A DNA stretch of 64,000 nt from Parachryseolinea silvisoli (GCF_021190955.1 NZ_JAIOAO010000001.1:1240001-1304000); one strand, 5' to 3'. Counted from the first letter of the stretch, positions 7,870 through 16,670 are shown. The notes: generated by a model not told the origin, from the letters alone. Made by a program: numbers and translations.

Positions 7870-8244
7870 TTACTCGATCACAGTATCACCGCCAGGTTGG
7901 CACGGTTTGGCGCATTGCCATTCTACTTTCATCGGGCTCCATATTCCCAGCGTGGCCACGGTAATGACGGAATAACCAAAATTAGAGGTGACTCTTACTC
8001 GGTGGAAGCCCACGGGAGGATCGGGTGCGGCGCAGTTAGGCGGGTTTAGGCCGTTTCTGGGTTTGACCGCCAGTCCCCAAAAGAGGTTATGCATCGTGGC
8101 CGACTTCGTTTCAGTCGACGCGCTATTCTTGGAGGTAATCGTGTAGTGATAACACGACTGAAGGGTCGATGCTATTACGAGGAATAACATTATCCCGCAG
8201 ACATTTCTGCACGTGGACTTAGGATGAGGGGTGTTTGTTAGCAT
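7870..8244 (-). CDS. Bor/Iss-like lipoprotein
   Basis: A 124-residue lipoprotein: hydrophobic segment IMLFLVIAST then the lipobox LQSC, giving a mature protein of about 94 residues. The mature part has the order seen in lambda Bor: a HNLFWGL strand, a cysteine (NPPNCAAP), a VRVTSNFGYSVITVATLGIWSPMKVEWQC segment resembling Bor's FITFGIYTPLEARVYC, and a final cysteine. Bor and Iss are small outer-membrane lipoproteins of Enterobacteria that raise serum resistance; the role in Bacteroidota is not established. Similarity is by eye and limited to the core. It precedes the flavin oxidoreductase gene by 22 bp, so the two probably share a transcript. Confidence 0.65.
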   Translation of the reverse strand: MLTNTPHPKSTCRNVCGIMLFLVIASTLQSCYHYTITSKNSASTETKSATMHNLFWGLAVKPRNGLNPPNCAAPDPPVGFHRVRVTSNFGYSVITVATLGIWSPMKVEWQCAKPCQPGGDTVIE

Positions 8245-8274
8245 GGTATAAACGATTAAGTGAAGGCAATAAAA

Positions 8275-8313
8275 AAGCCCATCATTCTACCGCTGGGGCA
8301 GCACGATGGGCTT
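8275..8313 (-). terminator. intrinsic terminator downstream of the 480-residue exported protein
   Basis: Arms AAGCCCATC and GATGGGCTT enclose a 21-base loop, with AAAAAA on the plus strand giving a U-tract on the minus strand. It lies 130 bases past the stop of the upstream minus-strand gene and would insulate it from the Bor-like gene. Confidence 0.75.
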
Positions 8314-8443
8314 CTAAATCAAATGTAATCCGGCTTGCGCTTATTTACAATCTTTGGCCGGGAGGATTAATCCCCTATTTTAATTGTCGGTAGTAGCAAC
8401 TACTATATCTCAAAGCCGTTTAAGCCTGTCTTGGCAATCCGCT

Positions 8444-9886
8444 TTATTCCTTGTTCCATACTTCTGCGATATAAGTAGGAAGCTCGCGGATTGAATCTTC
8501 CAGCTTTTGCATGCATTGCTTTTTGCGGGCTTCATCTTCCAGACTATGAGCATAGTTATGAAGCAAATAGGCCGTTAATAACCGGTTGTACGGATCAAGG
8601 TTATTGTTTCCGATCATCGCCAAAAGTCTTTGCTCTAATTGATCTTTGTCGCCGGTGTCTGCCAAGGCACGTCCGATACGCCCGATGGAGCCCCAATAAT
8701 GATTATCGCTCACATTCTCGACTCGCAGCGACGTGCCCACCAAAAGGTCGATAGCATCGATATCCAGCAATTCCAATTCTTTCAAATACGTTTTGCGGCC
8801 AGCCCAGGCATAGCTGCCATCAGACGCACGCACAAACCGGTCGTTCATGATGTCCAGGTGTGAGCGAAGAAATATATCCCAGCTGGCGGTCTCCGCGGCC
8901 AATGTACAGATGGTCATAGCGTGCCTTCTGGGGCTCGAGTCCATGCTGCACGTACCCACCACCTGCCGGGAGCGCTTCAACTGAAGGGCCACGCTCTTCG
9001 AACCGTACCGGCTGATATAGAATTCTATATTTTCATTGGAGGCGCCTGATTTCATCACTTCCTCCGTGGCATCGCTCAATAACCGCTGACCGTACGGATC
9101 CTGTTGCATCCGCTTATCCAGGTCGAGTATCCGCAGGCTATCCCACTCCGCATGGTCATTCCAAAATCTATCGGCCGCTTGAGCATATTCTTCCGCTGCT
9201 AGCGCATTCCGATCAGGGTACGTTGGTCTGTTGGGAAAGTCTAATGCCCATTTTACATATTTCTGTGTTTTCGGCCCCTCTTCGCGCGCCTGATCACGGT
9301 CCGATCCGTCTATAAATATCTGCGCGGAAGTGTCGATCATGCAATCAACATATTGCACCAGCCGTGCGTACTCATGCGGCAGCGTGTAGTGCTGAAGCTT
9401 CTCAATAAAAACTGCCTTCTTACCGCCATCCTCCAATACCCAACCAGAGGCCACGTTATTAACCTTGCTATAATCTACAGTAATATAGGACTGGTTATCC
9501 CAACCATATGGCAACGCCGAGTATTTGATTATCCTTTTCCCGTCATCGGCGTACATGTATTTCATAATCCAGACTTTTTCCGATATCGCCTTTTTATATT
9601 TTTTGCGATAGGCTTCCAGGGTTATACCCTGTTTAATCTGCGACTGTGCTTCCTTCGAATCGACACTCACAAAGTAGGCAAAACCTTGGGGAAATGAGTA
9701 ATACGGGTGTGCGAGGTCACAGGAGCGGAATTTAACATGAAGGGAGTCTACAATTGCACCCAGGCGATGCATCGTAGCTTCGTTGTAAATGAGGCCATTT
9801 TGATAGGTCTGGAATTCACTTCCCTGACCGTAGGTGTAAGCCAGCAGCAGAAACGATGCGAGCAATAGCAGTATGTACTTCTTCAT
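8444..9886 (-). CDS. hypothetical exported protein, 480 residues
   Basis: Not recognised. The start at 9886 (MKKYILLLLASFLLLAYTYGQ) gives a clear signal peptide cut near residue 20; a longer frame adds 12 residues without support. The mature protein is rich in charged helical segments. The first half contains an Arg/Lys-rich region and a stretch AEEYAQAADRFWNDHAEWDS. The last 170 residues (from about TICTLAAETASWD) look like alternating alpha-helices, as in HEAT- or TPR-like repeats, ending at LEDSIRELPTYIAEVWNKE. Two cysteines occur in the first third and several in the second. It stands alone, with a terminator after it. Periplasmic location is likely; function unknown. Confidence 0.7.
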   Translation of the reverse strand: MKKYILLLLASFLLLAYTYGQGSEFQTYQNGLIYNEATMHRLGAIVDSLHVKFRSCDLAHPYYSFPQGFAYFVSVDSKEAQSQIKQGITLEAYRKKYKKAISEKVWIMKYMYADDGKRIIKYSALPYGWDNQSYITVDYSKVNNVASGWVLEDGGKKAVFIEKLQHYTLPHEYARLVQYVDCMIDTSAQIFIDGSDRDQAREEGPKTQKYVKWALDFPNRPTYPDRNALAAEEYAQAADRFWNDHAEWDSLRILDLDKRMQQDPYGQRLLSDATEEVMKSGASNENIEFYISRYGSKSVALQLKRSRQVVGTCSMDSSPRRHAMTICTLAAETASWDIFLRSHLDIMNDRFVRASDGSYAWAGRKTYLKELELLDIDAIDLLVGTSLRVENVSDNHYWGSIGRIGRALADTGDKDQLEQRLLAMIGNNNLDPYNRLLTAYLLHNYAHSLEDEARKKQCMQKLEDSIRELPTYIAEVWNKE

Positions 9887-10170
9887 TGGGCTGTGTTTGG
9901 GGTTATAATAAGGGTGCTTCAAAAAAGTAACTGAACTTATGATGCAAAAACCGTGACAGTTTCATAAAACGTTCCCAAAAAAAAATCCCAGGGGTATTTA
10001 AGACATCCAACATCTTCATGTATAGGCACGACCGCGAAATAAGGCGCGCGTGCAGGCCGATATTTAAAGCGAATGGCGCTATATTTAACCATAGCCATCC
10101 AGAATTCCTCCCATCCAATTCTGGAGACACTGTTTATTAGTTATTTAATCAACCTTAATTTCATTTCGTT

Positions 10171-11250
10171 ATGAGAAACATTTCAGTCTTCTTCTCTCTA
10201 TTCGTCTTTGCTCTCCTTTCATCTTGTACCGAACAAGAAAGCACCGTTAGCAGACCTGAAACAGTTCAGGTTTCTATCAACGCCGGCGAGGCCACCTTAC
10301 CGGAGGAATCCTATTTCCTAATCACCGTTAACGACGATACAGGCAATCCCGTGCTTACCGATCACGTGATGACGGCAGAAACCCCCTTGAACCTCCCGGC
10401 AGGCCATTACACTATCAGTGATTTCACTGTTATGAATGACGACCAGGTTTTAATGGCTGCCCCAAAGCGGGGATCGCGCCTTGCCCGATCCGTGGGCCGT
10501 GCCCTGGGTTATGAATTTGATGTAAAGCCGGGAGCCAGTGCCGCACTGACGATCGATGTCTTACAGGCTGCATCCCAAAACGTAGCCGATTTTGGCTATA
10601 CAGCTTTTAAGTTGCCTTTCTTCGCGCTCACCATGCGCACCCGGCTGGTGGACTTCTTTGATTTCTCACTGACCGGCACAGGGCTTATCTATGTCTCCTG
10701 GGGCGACGGGATTATTGAGCAATATGATCTCGCTTCGACCGCTAACTACCCGACACACGGTTATGCCGTAGCCGGTATATACATTATTACCGTTGTCGGT
10801 GACGTCGATCAAATCACAGACTTCTATTCATTTTATGGCAATGGGCCGATTTCGGCCATTAACTTTTCCCATGCGACCGCCCTGCGCGATGTACGGCTGG
10901 GTCTTACGGCCGGACCGACTCGTGTCAATCTCTCAAATTGTCCGAACCTGGAAGTTGTGAATATGCCGGGCATCCCTCAACTGGCGACGTTGCTGTTGCC
11001 GACGTCACACCAGATCCGCTTCATCAGCATAAGCGGACCTAATGCTTTAAACACCGCTGACATAGACGCTATCACGGACAATATCTACGCAAACACTGTA
11101 GCCAAAAACATTACCGGTGGCTATTTTACCTACCTGGATAACTGGTCGTCCCCGACAGGACCTCCTATAGGTCCACCGTCGCCAGCCACCACTGTCAAGC
11201 TCACTGATTTGCAGAATACGTATGGTTGGACGCTTGATCCGACACCGTAG
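10171..11250 (+). CDS. lipoprotein with PKD-like and leucine-rich-like segments
   Basis: A 359-residue surface or periplasmic lipoprotein with lipobox LSSC at residues 16-19. After the lipid anchor, a beta-rich domain (about 30-130, VQVSINAGE...ALTIDVLQ) resembles the immunoglobulin-like modules placed before adhesive domains in Bacteroidota. A middle part reads VSWGDG ... HGYAVAGIYIITVVGD, which is like PKD or BspA-associated repeats. The C-terminal third has irregular leucine-rich steps (LRDVRLGL, RVNLSNCPNLEVVNMPG, LATLLLP) and a proline-rich turn GPPIGPPSP. Comparison with families was by eye only. Likely exposed and protein- or glycan-binding; no enzyme signature. Confidence 0.65.
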   Translation: MRNISVFFSLFVFALLSSCTEQESTVSRPETVQVSINAGEATLPEESYFLITVNDDTGNPVLTDHVMTAETPLNLPAGHYTISDFTVMNDDQVLMAAPKRGSRLARSVGRALGYEFDVKPGASAALTIDVLQAASQNVADFGYTAFKLPFFALTMRTRLVDFFDFSLTGTGLIYVSWGDGIIEQYDLASTANYPTHGYAVAGIYIITVVGDVDQITDFYSFYGNGPISAINFSHATALRDVRLGLTAGPTRVNLSNCPNLEVVNMPGIPQLATLLLPTSHQIRFISISGPNALNTADIDAITDNIYANTVAKNITGGYFTYLDNWSSPTGPPIGPPSPATTVKLTDLQNTYGWTLDPTP

Positions 11251-11282
11251 CATATTATCGACAAGGGTGGGAAAATAAAAAG

Positions 11283-11324
11283 GCTCATCGCGGGTGTTTT
11301 GATTTAAGAACAGCGGCGATGAGC
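11283..11324. repeat. inverted repeat, orphan terminator-like
   Basis: GCTCATCGC (11283-11291) pairs with GCGATGAGC (11316-11324) around a 24-base loop. The poly-T side (complement of AAAATAAAAAGG) is on the minus strand, although the neighbouring genes on both sides are on the plus strand. It may be a termination site against antisense transcription or a leftover; no T-run follows on the plus strand. Confidence 0.4.
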
Positions 11325-11443
11325 ATTTAAAGAACGGGCCATACTGGCTGCTCCTTAGAAATTCGTCCAGGGAATAGTCACTAAAAGTGAAACAGGCATT
11401 ATTTTTTAACGCCAGTCCAGTAACTTGGTGATATCAACCTCCC

Positions 11444-11962
11444 ATGCCAATGAAAACGATCATCATTCTTTACTGCCTTGCGATTTCCGCTTTTTCCGTT
11501 TCCGCACAGGTAAAACTGAAAGCGGGAGACAAAGCTCCTGACTTTTCCGGCCAGGACCAGGACGGAAACCAAGTGACTCTCAAACAATACACGGGCAAAA
11601 AGGTAATTCTCTACTTCTACCCCAAAGACAATACCCCCGGTTGCACGGCGGAAGCCTGTAACCTGCGAGACAACAAAGACCTGCTGGCAAAGGAAGGGTA
11701 TGAAGTGATCGGTGTGAGCACGGATGATCAAACATCGCACAAGGATTTTAAGGCGAAATATTCGCTTCCCTTTCCCTTGATTGCCGACACCGACAAGTCC
11801 ATCAACCAGAAGTACGGTGTGTGGGTTGAAAAGGAGCGGGATGGAAAAAAGGTGTGGGGCACAGCGCGCACAACTTTTATCATTGACGAGAAAGGTACGA
11901 TCAACGAAGTGATCGATAAAGTAGAAACAAAAGATCATGCATCGCAGATACTGAAACTCTGA
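11444..11962 (+). CDS. exported peroxiredoxin, BCP/PrxQ type
   Basis: Thiol peroxidase of 172 residues with an N-terminal signal peptide (about 1-21, ending VSAQ), so it acts in the periplasm. The peroxidatic cysteine lies in NTPGCTAEAC (C67) and the resolving cysteine five residues later (C72), the PrxQ arrangement that forms an intramolecular disulfide on helix 2. The thioredoxin-fold landmarks KAPDFSGQDQDG, ILYFYPKDNTPGCT and TTFIIDEKGTI are all present. It reduces hydroperoxides using a thiol donor not encoded here. The DUF6152 and DUF6644 genes follow after 20 and 3 bp, suggesting one operon. A start two codons later is equally possible. Confidence 0.92.
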   Translation: MPMKTIIILYCLAISAFSVSAQVKLKAGDKAPDFSGQDQDGNQVTLKQYTGKKVILYFYPKDNTPGCTAEACNLRDNKDLLAKEGYEVIGVSTDDQTSHKDFKAKYSLPFPLIADTDKSINQKYGVWVEKERDGKKVWGTARTTFIIDEKGTINEVIDKVETKDHASQILKL

Positions 11963-11982
11963 AACCATTAACCTTGAAACGT

Positions 11983-12357
11983 ATGATACGCCACATTTTA
12001 ATTCAAACAATCAAAGGCTCTGTACTTCTGTTTGCTCTACTGGCTTGTGTATCGTTTACGGTTGTGCTGCATCATGGATGGGCCAACTACGACCAGACAA
12101 AAACACTGAATTTTAAGGGGGAGATTCTCGAGTCAAGTTATGAGAATCCGCACGGAATGCTGAAGTTGAAGGTTGACGACAAGGTTTGGAACGTGGTCCT
12201 GGCGCCGCCCAGCCGCATGGAAGCCCGCGGCCTGAAGAGCGATATGCTCAACAAGGGTACGATGGCGACAGTTGTCGGCTATCCACACAAAAAAGTGAAA
12301 GATGAAATGCGGGCCGAACGGATCACTATATCCGACAAGACCACGGAATTACGATAA
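11983..12357 (+). CDS. DUF6152 family exported protein
   Basis: A 124-residue protein with a membrane-anchor or signal segment (VLLFALLACVSFTVV) followed by the family hallmark HHGWANYDQTKTLNFKGEIL, then PHGMLKLKVDDKVWNVVLAPPSRM and GTMATVVGYPHKKVKDEMRAERI. This is the small OB-like beta-barrel called DUF6152, whose His-His start and PHG turn suggest possible metal contact; function is not known. The ATG at 11983 is chosen; an in-frame TTG at 11974 would add three residues. It sits between the exported peroxiredoxin and DUF6644 genes, so a shared periplasmic redox or metal role is inferred. Confidence 0.8.
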   Translation: MIRHILIQTIKGSVLLFALLACVSFTVVLHHGWANYDQTKTLNFKGEILESSYENPHGMLKLKVDDKVWNVVLAPPSRMEARGLKSDMLNKGTMATVVGYPHKKVKDEMRAERITISDKTTELR

Positions 12358-12360
12358 GGA

Positions 12361-12834
12361 ATGCAGACCGATGTGTTTGAATGGCTGGAAGCTTCGCAGC
12401 TCGCTGTTTTTATCCGTCAGTCGCCGCTGTTGTTTCCGATCATTGAGATTGTCCACATCTTCGGATTCGTTTTCCTGGTGGGCAGTGCATTTATATTCGA
12501 CATGCGTTTACTCGATCTATCCAGACGGCTCGCCGTAAAGGACGTTGCCGGTTATGTGCTTCCATGGTCGCGTCGCAGCATGCTGCTTGTGGTTCCGTCA
12601 GGCCTGCTCTTATTCATCACTCAGGCAACAGCGCTGAGCGCCAACAACATATTCGGGTATAAGCTCATTCTCATTGCGGCAGCGATTGTCAATGCCGCTA
12701 TCTTCCATCGTTATACGCTTGCACGTTGCGAACAGGCCGCGTCAACGCCACCCGCCGCGAAAGCCGCCGCTGTAATCTCCCTCCTGCTCTGGACATCCGT
12801 GATTACCTGTGGACGACTAATTGCCTATTTTTGA
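12361..12834 (+). CDS. DUF6644 family integral membrane protein
   Basis: A 157-residue membrane protein with about four transmembrane helices: PLLFPIIEIVHIFGFVFLVGSAFIF (about 23-47), a helix around 78-92 (SMLLVVPSGLLLFITQA), GYKLILIAAAIVNAAIFH, and a C-terminal AVISLLLWTSVITCGRLIAYF. The conserved His in IEIVHIFG and the HRYT after helix 3 could bind haem or metal, which is speculation. Its start is three bases past the DUF6152 stop, so the two are almost certainly translated from one message. DUF6644 is uncharacterised; the pairing with DUF6152 suggests a two-component membrane/periplasm unit. Confidence 0.78.
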   Translation: MQTDVFEWLEASQLAVFIRQSPLLFPIIEIVHIFGFVFLVGSAFIFDMRLLDLSRRLAVKDVAGYVLPWSRRSMLLVVPSGLLLFITQATALSANNIFGYKLILIAAAIVNAAIFHRYTLARCEQAASTPPAAKAAAVISLLLWTSVITCGRLIAYF

Positions 12835-12913
12835 GCGCCTCGCGTCTTTCAAATGAAGGCCGTAATGCTCAAATCCCTGCCCCTACTGAGCTGCTCCGGA
12901 CGCGACTATCAAA

Positions 12914-13729
12914 TCACTTTCCCGTAAACCTCGGCAATAAATCTACAGCCATCGCCGGCATCTTTATTTTGTACCGATATCCGCCAGGAAAAACATCCTC
13001 TTCCTTCAGAAACTCGTGTCCTTTTTTGCTGATCCAAAAGGTTTGCGTGGCCCGCTGTCCTTTAAAATCACTTTCAGTATACAGTTTCCAGCAGTCTATC
13101 TTTTGGTTGTCGTACGTCCTGATCTCTTCACTCCCTATTACGGTGTATTTGACGTAGTTGGGGTTACCCAAGCCCGCATCATAAAAATTAATAACAAAGA
13201 TTTTTCCAGCCGCCAACGGTAGCATCTCAAATGTCTCTATATCCAGGTTCCAATTAAAACAGGGGTCTGTATAGCTCATCACAAAGTTCTTTTGTGTGTT
13301 CGCAGCCACTGTATCCGCACCGGTAACTTTGTCAGCACTCCAATTAAATGATTTGTTTTTCCCGCCGACTGTTTCTGAGTGGTAAACGGGTGAAAAATCA
13401 CTAACTCTGTTAACAGAATAAACCGATCGATAGCTTGCGGTATCGCTGCCATACCAATTTTGAGTGGTTACAAAAACGCTTTCACCATTGCTTTTTTGTA
13501 CCTGCGTATTGCGCAGCCAAAACCAGTAACGCAATGTTTTGGGTGACTGCGGCATTTGGAAGTAAACCAAATATTGGCGCATACCCGGTTTAAGGGCTGA
13601 CGTATTCAGTCGCTTATCTTTTAACCTGATGGTATCAACCTGTGCCACCGCACTTTCCATTCGCACGGATATCAATAAAATGGTCAGTAAGGCTGTCGTG
13701 CACGCAAATTTCAATTTCGCTATTTTCAT
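12914..13729 (-). CDS. hypothetical exported protein, DUF3108-like
   Basis: A 271-residue protein with a signal peptide (about 1-29, ending SAVAQ) and a beta-rich mature part. Segments such as LRYWFWLRNTQVQKSNG, ADKVTGADTVAANTQKNFVMS, FEMLPLAAGKIFVINFYDAG, IGSEEIRTYDNQKIDCWKLYTE and QTFWISKKGHEFLKEED follow the order seen in DUF3108 and related periplasmic beta-barrel proteins, where a user-visible lipid- or metabolite-conversion pattern of strands ends in a WISKKG-type strand. The assignment is by eye and tentative. The gene is convergent with the DUF6644 gene and divergent from the LytS-like kinase gene. Confidence 0.65.
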   Translation of the reverse strand: MKIAKLKFACTTALLTILLISVRMESAVAQVDTIRLKDKRLNTSALKPGMRQYLVYFQMPQSPKTLRYWFWLRNTQVQKSNGESVFVTTQNWYGSDTASYRSVYSVNRVSDFSPVYHSETVGGKNKSFNWSADKVTGADTVAANTQKNFVMSYTDPCFNWNLDIETFEMLPLAAGKIFVINFYDAGLGNPNYVKYTVIGSEEIRTYDNQKIDCWKLYTESDFKGQRATQTFWISKKGHEFLKEEDVFPGGYRYKIKMPAMAVDLLPRFTGK

Positions 13730-13927
13730 ACTTTAGTTGATTTAGTGTGTCGATAGCAAAACTCTTGTATCCGGGCGATTTGTGTATGTTGTTTCAATAC
13801 ATTGGATATTATTTTTAACAGTTTGTCCCAATGTCTCAAAAGCGCTACATCCGCCAAACCGTTGAATAAAACTGGCGACGGGTTTAAAAAAACAATGGCC
13901 TTGCAAAAAGCTTTGTATTTTTAGCGC

Positions 13928-14944
13928 ATGCAACTCTTTAAGAACAAGCCTACACTGGTGCAGCTGCAATGGATCGTCTGGATATTTGTTTTCCTGGTGA
14001 TCGCCATATCACTCATGCAAATGGACCCTTTTGCACAGGCTGTTATCTATGCCGCCTTAAATACTTGCTTCTATGCAGCCATTGTTTATGGCAATATTTC
14101 CTTGTTATATCCGCTGTATCAAAAAGGGCGTGTGTTTTTATACATAGTCGCCGTTATCGGACTACTGCTGGCGACGGGCGCATTACGAATCGTGATTAGC
14201 GTGCACGTTTACAATCTATGGTTTGCTCAACAGCCCGAGCACCTGAGTCTGAAGATCTTTTACAATTCTGTATTTGGCGGCTTAATGGTATTTATGCTAA
14301 GCTTCGTTTTCAGGATAGCGATTGCTTACTTCACCCTGAAACAGCAGTCGGAAGAAATGATAGCCCAGCGTAAGCAAGCAGAATTGAACCTGTTAAAGTC
14401 GCAGGTGCAGCCGCACTTTCTGTTCAACACGCTCAATAATATCTATTACGAGGCGTACCTCGAAGCACCGCGCACGGCCAGGCTCATTGAAAGGCTAAGC
14501 GACATTATGCGGTACTTTGTGGATGAAAGCCCCAAGCAAAAAGTCAGGCTGGTGACCGAAGCTCAGTTTTTGGAAAATTACATAGCCCTTGAGAAAATAC
14601 GGATTCGCCACGAGATCGACATCAGCTTCATCACCCGGTACGATGCAGACGTTACCGTGCCGCCCATGTTACTGATGACGTTTGTCGAGAATATTTTCAA
14701 ACACGGCATTGACAAGAGCAGCAGCCACAATAAAATGGAAATTTCGCTGATCCAGGAGGACCAACGGCTCACGTTCACGACGATTAATTCGTTACCCGAG
14801 CAGCCACAAAACTCACCCTCTACCGGCTTTGGCATTTCCAACCTGCGTCAACGCCTGGAGCTGCTTTACGGCAACAATTTTCAATTACAGACGTCGACCG
14901 TGGGCATGCTTTTCAAAGCGTCCTTAAACATTCCGTTACTATGA
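13928..14944 (+). CDS. sensor histidine kinase, LytS/YehU type
   Basis: A 338-residue kinase with four N-terminal membrane helices (about 12-32, 37-62, 68-92, 113-136), a short coiled linker, and a His_kinase (PF06580) domain. The phospho-acceptor is H163 in QPHFLFNTLNN, followed by the LSDIMRYFVDES linker and an ATPase part with LMTFVENIFKHGI and GFGISNLRQRLELLYG. No extracytoplasmic sensor domain is seen, so the membrane helices probably sense. Its stop overlaps the start of the LytTR regulator gene by four bases (ATGA), indicating translational coupling and a cognate pair. Confidence 0.93.
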   Translation: MQLFKNKPTLVQLQWIVWIFVFLVIAISLMQMDPFAQAVIYAALNTCFYAAIVYGNISLLYPLYQKGRVFLYIVAVIGLLLATGALRIVISVHVYNLWFAQQPEHLSLKIFYNSVFGGLMVFMLSFVFRIAIAYFTLKQQSEEMIAQRKQAELNLLKSQVQPHFLFNTLNNIYYEAYLEAPRTARLIERLSDIMRYFVDESPKQKVRLVTEAQFLENYIALEKIRIRHEIDISFITRYDADVTVPPMLLMTFVENIFKHGIDKSSSHNKMEISLIQEDQRLTFTTINSLPEQPQNSPSTGFGISNLRQRLELLYGNNFQLQTSTVGMLFKASLNIPLL

Positions 14945-15654
14945 CCCTAAAGTGTATCATTGTCGACGACGAGCCAAACGCCGTCAATCTATTAGAAGTC
15001 TTAATAGCGCAAACAACACAATGGACATTGTTGGCTAAATGTTACAATGCGCTAGAGGCCATGGCCTTTTTAAAGAATAACGCAGTAGACTTTATTTTTC
15101 TGGACATTACCATGCCTCATCTATCCGGCATGGAGCTTGCCGGTCTATTGCCTCCCGAAACGAAGATAGTGTTTACAACGGCCTATGCCGAGTATGCCGC
15201 GGAGAGTTATGGCTATGCTACCATAGATTACCTGCTCAAACCAATTACCCTGAAACGTTTTCTAGCGGCCACGCAAAAAATTGAGGCTGCCTTTACTAAA
15301 ACAACGTCGCCCGCGGCAATAAGTGCTCACAAAGCCGATGCCGACTATTTCTTTGTCAAGTCGGGCAAGACACTGCAAAAGATACTCCTGAAAGAGGTAC
15401 TTTATTTCGAGGGTGAAAAAGAATACGTCAGACTGGTAACCTCCACGGAAGACTTGCTGATCTACCGCCGTCTGAAAGATATCGACGAGCAACTGGCGTC
15501 TCCCTTTGTACGGGTGCATAACTCCTACATTGTGAATACAGAGCTGATCAACAAAGTGCAGGACAACCACATTTACATCGGCAATAAACAAATCCCGATT
15601 AGCGATAAGTTTAGGGATCGGTTTATGGAGATTGTAAAGAAGAGGATATTCTAA
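14941..15654 (+). CDS. LytTR family response regulator
   Basis: A 237-residue regulator with a receiver domain (1-118; acidic pocket D9/D10, phospho-acceptor D55 in FIFLDITMP, signature TAYAEYAAESYGYATIDYLLKP) and a C-terminal LytTR DNA-binding domain (about 135-235; FVKSGKTLQKILLKEVLYFEGEKEYVRL, and FVRVHNSYIVN). It receives phosphate from the LytS-like kinase with which it overlaps by four bases. Targets are unknown; the exported proteins nearby are candidates only by position. Confidence 0.94.
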   Translation: MTLKCIIVDDEPNAVNLLEVLIAQTTQWTLLAKCYNALEAMAFLKNNAVDFIFLDITMPHLSGMELAGLLPPETKIVFTTAYAEYAAESYGYATIDYLLKPITLKRFLAATQKIEAAFTKTTSPAAISAHKADADYFFVKSGKTLQKILLKEVLYFEGEKEYVRLVTSTEDLLIYRRLKDIDEQLASPFVRVHNSYIVNTELINKVQDNHIYIGNKQIPISDKFRDRFMEIVKKRIF

Positions 15655-15656
15655 CT

Positions 15657-15857
15657 CTATTTTCCGGATGTAGCGATCATAAAAAGCACACGTGCCTTTT
15701 TGCGACCTACTATCACTATTTCCGAGCTCTTGGCTAACTCAAGACAGGGGCGCAAATGTTCATGCTCTTTGGCGCCAATCGGAAGCGTGACAATACTTTC
15801 CTGGTCTACGCCCGCCAGTTTTGCCCGTTTATGGCCGATGTATAGCTGTTCATGATC
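15657..15857 (-). other. ATG-less open stretch, possible gene remnant
   Basis: A 66-codon stretch on the minus strand bounded by TAA at 15858-15860 and ending in TAG at 15657-15659. It translates to protein-like sequence (for example VDQESIVTLPIGAKEHEHL and SEIVIVGRKKARVLFMIATSGK) but has no ATG, GTG or TTG start near its head. It lies directly after the stop of the lipoprotein gene at 15875. It could be a 3' remnant of a lost gene or chance. Stretch 15657-15874 shows nothing else apart from a weak hairpin near 15680-15700. Confidence 0.3.
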
Positions 15858-15874
15858 TTATCGATAACTGGCAA

Positions 15875-16465
15875 TTAGTAGGCATACTTGATTTGCTGAT
15901 CATACCCCACCAGGTTAATCCAGACAAACTTCGCTTCTTTGATTTGCACAGGCGCAATTTCCAGCATTTTTCGTTCGCGAAAAAGGGCTCTCCGTGTATC
16001 GTTTGTATCTACAAACAACATGAGATCTACGACATGTTCACCTTTTGCATTTTTATAATGCCTGCCATTCCATAGTAACTTCGTGCTCGTCCGATTACTC
16101 TCACCTCCACCGTAGGAATGAATGAGCGAAAGCTTATTTTGAATGACCTTGACATCGCTCAGACAATCACAACTGCGGATAAATACGGTTTTCCCATCGA
16201 ATGTGCTCGCATACGTGATGTTATTATAGGATTGAAAGGGATCCTTCAGAATCAGCTTATCAGAAAATTTCAACGGCGCAACCTGATTGATTTTCTGCTC
16301 ATCGATTACGAGCGGACACACAAAGCCGTCTATTTCCTGGTCCTCGTTTTCAGACATCTGTTGTTGGAGGGGCACACAGCCAGAACAGATTGCAAACAAA
16401 ATCCATACGTTAAAATTTCTGCATCGCAGATCCGTTAAAACGGATAATAAAGGTCTACCTGACAT
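15875..16465 (-). CDS. hypothetical lipoprotein, 196 residues
   Basis: Not recognised. The long leader ends in the lipobox ICSGC (about residues 26-30) after a hydrophobic segment FNVWILFAI. The mature part begins VPLQQQMSENEDQEIDGFVCP and contains a CDCL motif (SCDCLSDVKVIQNKLSL), suggesting a cysteine pair, then GGGESNRTSTKLLWNGRHYKN and several beta-like segments up to FVWINLVGYDQQIKYAY. It is transcribed away from the TPR kinase gene, sharing a 205-bp divergent promoter region. A periplasmic-facing lipid-anchored protein is the only inference supported. Confidence 0.6.
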   Translation of the reverse strand: MSGRPLLSVLTDLRCRNFNVWILFAICSGCVPLQQQMSENEDQEIDGFVCPLVIDEQKINQVAPLKFSDKLILKDPFQSYNNITYASTFDGKTVFIRSCDCLSDVKVIQNKLSLIHSYGGGESNRTSTKLLWNGRHYKNAKGEHVVDLMLFVDTNDTRRALFRERKMLEIAPVQIKEAKFVWINLVGYDQQIKYAY

Positions 16466-16670
16466 AATCTATCCGACAAAATCGCTATATATTCTGACAT
16501 AAAAAAAGCCCGCTGACGCGTGACCGTCGCGGATGCTGCGCCGTGAAGGAAAGACCATGTTTAAACGCCATTTTTTGCTGTTTTAAGCGAAAAAAACACT
16601 CCCCCGCACTTCCTGCTTCTGCTCTTTGTTTTAGTCGTACCTTTACTTTTATATTGACCACGAGGGCCCG

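Noticed and set aside
11047-11253. 68-codon minus-strand open frame inside the PKD-like lipoprotein gene
   Set aside because: Antisense shadow; the hairpin at 11283-11324 does not follow a believable minus-strand gene.
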